A stretch of DNA of 23,068 nt from the NCBI GenBank assembly GCA_043719155.1, contig JAYSUJ010000039.1, positions 1 to 23,068 of the forward strand, read 5' to 3'. This document shows, piece by piece, positions 20,285-23,068 of this stretch; position 1 is the first letter of the stretch, and the number at the start of each line of letters is the position of its first letter. The DNA comes from JBBQKQ01 sp043719155 (GTDB lineage: Bacteria; Patescibacteriota; Minisyncoccia; Phycocordibacterales; UBA5272). Position numbers and translations under genes: made by a program. The notes beneath the pieces were generated by a model. The model was not told the DNA's origin, did not search any database, and saw only the letters and a list, made by a program, of their open reading frames with translations.

Positions 20285-21293
20285 GTCCCTAAATAACTTT
20301 TACCCCACTCCCAAATTCACCTCTTCATTTAGTTTCCTTAACTAGTTCTCATTTCTAGTTTAAAGTTATGTAGTCCAGCAACTAAGAAGGTAAAATAATC
20401 ATCTATACCATTTTTGTTTCTCATGGTTTCTTTAAATATCTTCCAATTTTTCATACTACCGATGGCATGTTCTACAGGTATTCTAACGGAGGAGATTAAT
20501 TTGTTAAATTGTTTATCTATTTCAGTAACAGGATTACTTTTACTTTTCTTTTTCGGGATAAAGGTGTTTTCGTGTTGTTTTTGAATTCCAATAAATCCAG
20601 TGTCTGCAATTACAGTACGTTTTCTGGTAAATTAGTTACAAAAGAAAATTTGTCAGACATTTTCTTGTCGTGAACTCTACCGTGTTTGGTGGGTGAAATT
20701 GCAAGTATTTTCTTCTTAGTGTTGGTCATTATTAAATTTTTTCTAGTATGTCTTTTCTTTTTACCAGAGTAGTGTTTGTTTTGAACTTTAACTTTCTTGG
20801 ACCTGTTGATTGGTCTTTCCACACCATCAATTAAAACTTCTTTTACTTCTGGGAATAGTTTCAAAAATTCTTCTATAGATCCAATTTGTCTTTGGGGTAA
20901 GACTATTTTTCTTTTTAAAGTTTTCTCTAAAAGAGGTAGTATTTCTTTTACCCAAATATGGGTTCTAGTTTTAGATGAAGCAAATACATAGGCTGCTACG
21001 TCGTAGGTAGGGTAAGTTTTTAGGTAAAATAGTATGAAAAATAGTTTGTTCTGTGCACTCTTGATATTTCCAATTCTGCCCCCACCAACTTTCCTTTCTC
21101 TTTTGTGATTGGTTCTTTCTTCTTGTAGTATTTTAGTAAACATTTTAAGTAACTCTTCAAATTCTCTCTTCCCTATACCTATGGTGGCAGCTAAAAGTCT
21201 GTTATTTCCCAATACTTGTTCTATTTTCATAATATATTGTGGGTTAATTATCACATATATTATTACAGGTAGGAAGGTTATTTATTACGGGAC
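20285..21293 (-). mobile_element. IS5-like insertion sequence, about 1.0 kb
   Basis: The element carries one transposase region on the minus strand. Its ends are imperfect inverted repeats: reading inward, the left end begins GTCCCTAAATAA and the right end GTCCCGTAATAA, 10 of 12 bases identical. The boundary choice is supported by the flanks, which rejoin in frame as one gene. No convincing target duplication is seen (left flank ACAA, right flank AGGT), so the target site may have changed or the ends may be off by a few bases. Confidence 0.65.
20338..21230 (-). CDS. IS5-family-like DDE transposase in two frames
   Basis: The upstream frame (21230 to 20610) has an N-terminal helix-turn-helix region (KLFFILFYLKTYPTYDVAAYVFASSKTRTHIWVKEILPLLEK), then the first catalytic Asp in LIDGVERPI. 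The frame stops at 20610-20612. A -1 change of frame near 20613-20628 continues the protein with TVIADTGFIGIQ (second Asp) and SVRIPVEHAIGSMKNWK (catalytic Glu), ending at 20338. All three acidic residues are thus present if the frames are joined, giving a protein of about 297 residues, normal for DDE_Tnp_4-type IS5 transposases. The run GAAAAC at the junction could allow slippage, as in some IS families; a simple deletion is equally possible. Start at ATG 21230; a GTG at 21254 is an alternative. Confidence 0.85.
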
Positions 21294-21308
21294 AGGTTTA
21301 ATGGTGTA

Positions 21309-22649
21309 TTGGAATGGCGTACTGTTAGCAAAAAAGTAAACGAGCTTATCCCTCAAAAGGTAAATCCTCGTAAAATCAGTGATATGCAAATGGAGCTTTT
21401 AAAAAAGAGTTTAAAGAAATTTAACCTTGCAGAAATTCCAGCAATTGATACAGACGGGAAAATTCTAGCAGGACATCAAAGAATTACAGCTCTTAAACTT
21501 TTAGGTAGAGGTGAAGAAATGATAGATGTGAGAGTGCCAAATAGAAAATTAACAGAAGAAGAAGTTAAGGAATATTTAATTGGTTCAAATAAACTTGGTG
21601 GAGAGTGGGATTATGAACTTCTTAAAATGTTTGAACTACCGCTTTTAACAGACTTAGGGTTCGACAAAATTGAACTCTCTCATGCTTGGGATTCATTACC
21701 AGTAATTAAGTCTCAAGACTTTGACGCAGAAGCTGAAATTAAAAAGATTCATAATCCTGTAACCAAAGTTGGCGACAGAATAATTTTAGGATCTCATGTA
21801 TTAATTTGCGGGGACTCTACTGACATACAAGTTGTTCAAAAATTAATGGATGGAAAACAAGCAGACCTTGTGAATACTGATTTACCATACAACCAAAATT
21901 TGTCCTATGACAAAGGAGTTGGTGGAAGTAAAAGCAAAAGGAGTTATGGTGGAAAAGTAGACGACAACTTGTCAGACGAAGATTACAAAAAATTTGTAAA
22001 AAAAGTTATGGTAAATGCCTTTTCTGTTTCCAAAGAAGATTTACATTCTTTCTTTTGGTGTACAGATTACTACATCTGGGTATTCCAAACAAATTATCTA
22101 GAGCTAGGATTGGCGAACAAAAGAGTTTTAACTTGGATCAAGGACAACGCCTCACCAACCCCGAATATTGCCTTTTCTAGAATCACAGAAAGTTGTTGCT
22201 ATGCTGTTCGCGGTAAACCTTATCTCAATAATACAATTAATACTTTACACGAGGTAGTAAACGAAAATATTGGTACAGGCAATGAGGTGCATGAAAATAT
22301 CAACAACCTACTACTGGTAAAAAGATTGCCGAGTAAAGATTATTCTCACCCAACGATAAAAAGTCACAGATTACACACTGGTATCATCAAACGCTGTACC
22401 AAAGTCGGTGACATAATTCTTGATCTTACAGCTGGCTCAGGATCTATTTTAACTGCCTGTGAAGAAACAGGAAGAGTTGCCTACATGTGTGAAATGAACC
22501 CAGTATTCTGCGATGTGATTATTAAAAGATACGAAATGCTTACAAGTAAAAAAGCAATCTATGAAAATCTTAAGTGGAAAGAACTTTTTAGAGGAATTGA
22601 AAAAAATTCCAGTTATACAAGTCGCTTGCGAACGTACTGGAATATCTAG
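21309..22649 (+). CDS. ParB-domain site-specific DNA methyltransferase, 5' end cut by IS
   Basis: The N-terminal part is a ParB/Srx-like domain: KVNELIPQKVNPRKIS, LKKSLKKFNLAEIPAID and the GHQR motif (ILAGHQRITALKLL, residues 52-65). VGDRIILGSHVLICGDST then leads into an amino-methyltransferase of the motif IV-first order: NTDLPY at 189-194 (DLPY instead of the common DPPY) and motif I as ILDLTAGSGSIL near 370-381. It would methylate adenine N6 or cytosine N4. This combination is typical of phage and prophage genes lying next to terminase. The normal start (ATG at 20262) has been separated by the insertion element; expression would need the TTG at 21309 or another start. Its last 89 nt overlap the next gene. 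Confidence 0.88.
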   Translation: MEWRTVSKKVNELIPQKVNPRKISDMQMELLKKSLKKFNLAEIPAIDTDGKILAGHQRITALKLLGRGEEMIDVRVPNRKLTEEEVKEYLIGSNKLGGEWDYELLKMFELPLLTDLGFDKIELSHAWDSLPVIKSQDFDAEAEIKKIHNPVTKVGDRIILGSHVLICGDSTDIQVVQKLMDGKQADLVNTDLPYNQNLSYDKGVGGSKSKRSYGGKVDDNLSDEDYKKFVKKVMVNAFSVSKEDLHSFFWCTDYYIWVFQTNYLELGLANKRVLTWIKDNASPTPNIAFSRITESCCYAVRGKPYLNNTINTLHEVVNENIGTGNEVHENINNLLLVKRLPSKDYSHPTIKSHRLHTGIIKRCTKVGDIILDLTAGSGSILTACEETGRVAYMCEMNPVFCDVIIKRYEMLTSKKAIYENLKWKELFRGIEKNSSYTSRLRTYWNI

Positions 22650-22953
22650 GATGACCTATTACCGTTGGATCAAACAATCTAAACCTTTCAAAAAAGAAGT
22701 TGAGGAAGCTATGAAAGTTGGTAATGAAGTGGTCTGTGATGTAGCTGAAACTCAACTACTAAATCTGGTAAAGGACGGTGAATTTGGAGCTGCTAAATTT
22801 GTTCTGCAATCACTAAGTAAAAAATATTCCACTAAAGTGGAAGTAAAGCATAAAGTAGCAGATCAAGAATTAACAGAAGAAGAAAGACAAAGTGTGCAAG
22901 ATGCAATTATTAAATTAAAAAGTATAAACAATATACAAGAAAAAAATATATGA
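22561..22953 (+). CDS. Small-terminase-like helix-turn-helix protein
   Basis: The segment FLEELKKIPVIQVACERTGISRMTYYRWIKQSKPF (about residues 9-43) is a helix-turn-helix of the kind found in phage small terminase subunits and related recruiters. KEVEEAMKVGNEVVCDVAETQLLNLVKDGEFGAAKFVLQSLSKKY follows, a region shared by these proteins. A charged C-terminal tail (ELTEEERQSVQDAIIKLKSI) ends the 130-residue protein. In phages the small terminase binds viral DNA and hands it to the large subunit for packaging; that role is inferred from the motif and the ParB-methyltransferase neighbour. The ATG at 22561 lies 89 nt inside the methyltransferase gene. The stop overlaps the next ATG (ATGA). Confidence 0.75.
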   Translation: MKILSGKNFLEELKKIPVIQVACERTGISRMTYYRWIKQSKPFKKEVEEAMKVGNEVVCDVAETQLLNLVKDGEFGAAKFVLQSLSKKYSTKVEVKHKVADQELTEEERQSVQDAIIKLKSINNIQEKNI

Positions 22954-23068
22954 ATTTAGAAGAGATTATAAATAGGACCTACGCACCTTAAAATTCCACA
23001 ATAAATATGCGATACTTGTAAAGAGAGTAAACAAGTATCCATATGTTACAAAGCAAATGTTCTCTAGA
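22950..23068 (+). pseudogene. Broken or frameshifted ORF running off the window
   Basis: ATG at 22950 overlaps the previous stop and reads MNLEEIINRTYAP before TAA at 22989. Shifting by -1 at that point gives LKFHNKYAILVKRVNKYPYVTKQMFSR, open to the window end, so a single missing T would make one continuous gene. In phage order this place usually holds the large terminase subunit, but the visible 40 residues carry no diagnostic motif. Confidence 0.45.

Noticed and set aside
20280..21298. Target-site duplication of the IS
   Set aside because: The flanks ACAA and AGGT do not match, and short matches made by moving the ends are not convincing.
21109..21339. Open frame on the + strand through the IS into the methyltransferase start (ATG at 21301)
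   Set aside because: It is antisense to the transposase and out of frame with the ParB domain, so it is a shadow frame.
1..23068. CRISPR array, tRNA or rRNA genes
   Set aside because: No regularly spaced repeats were seen, and no segment could be folded by eye into a tRNA cloverleaf or matched to rRNA.

Overview
The window looks like accessory DNA from a small, AT-rich bacterial genome, most likely a Candidate Phyla Radiation (Patescibacteria, Parcubacteria-like) organism. This is inferred from lysine- and asparagine-rich proteins, many promoters whose -10 box sits about 6 nt before the start codon with no Shine-Dalgarno site, and a small CxxC-x17-CxxC zinc-ribbon protein of a kind common in such genomes. 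No rRNA, tRNA or marker gene is present to fix the taxonomy. UGA is a normal stop here (hsdM and the P-loop kinase both end in TGA), which argues against the UGA=Gly code of Gracilibacteria/SR1.

Region 1 (62-9809) is a defence island on the + strand: a possible HEPN-like protein, a class II Fic AMP-transferase, then a tightly packed operon hsdM - dinD (frameshifted) - hsdS - membrane protein - putative PD-(D/E)XK-like nuclease - hsdR. Junctions from hsdM to hsdR are overlaps or gaps of 1-4 nt. HsdM, HsdS and HsdR form a complete type I restriction-modification set. The unexplained part is the membrane-protein/nuclease-like pair between hsdS and hsdR.

Region 2 (9806-11578) holds small AT-rich genes: a GIY-YIG protein, TspO/MBR, the zinc-ribbon protein and a methionine-rich DUF305 protein.

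Region 3 (11636-18271) mixes two gene styles. A membrane protein, a TAXI-type solute-binding protein, a PlsC-type acyltransferase, aspartate-semialdehyde dehydrogenase (asd) and DapD are visibly GC-richer. They have Shine-Dalgarno leaders, near-consensus promoters and in most cases a strong terminator, so they resemble single-gene cassettes. Between them lie AT-rich genes with little or no leader (a P-loop kinase, a GNAT acetyltransferase, an unknown protein). Asd and DapD both belong to the diaminopimelate/lysine pathway.

Region 4 (18279-20224) has a small membrane protein, an 82-codon gene broken by an in-frame TAA, a SET-domain protein, a 330-nt gene-free stretch with many potential hairpins, a hypothetical protein, and a long-loop terminator-like hairpin.

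Region 5 (20262-23068) is a damaged phage-like module: a ParB-domain DNA methyltransferase, a small-terminase-like HTH protein and a broken downstream ORF. A roughly 1.0-kb IS5-like element (20285-21293) has inserted after codon 8 of the methyltransferase gene; the two flanks rejoin in frame. Several frame disruptions (dinD, transposase, last ORF, in-frame TAA) may be real decay or assembly indels, and the sequence alone cannot separate these.
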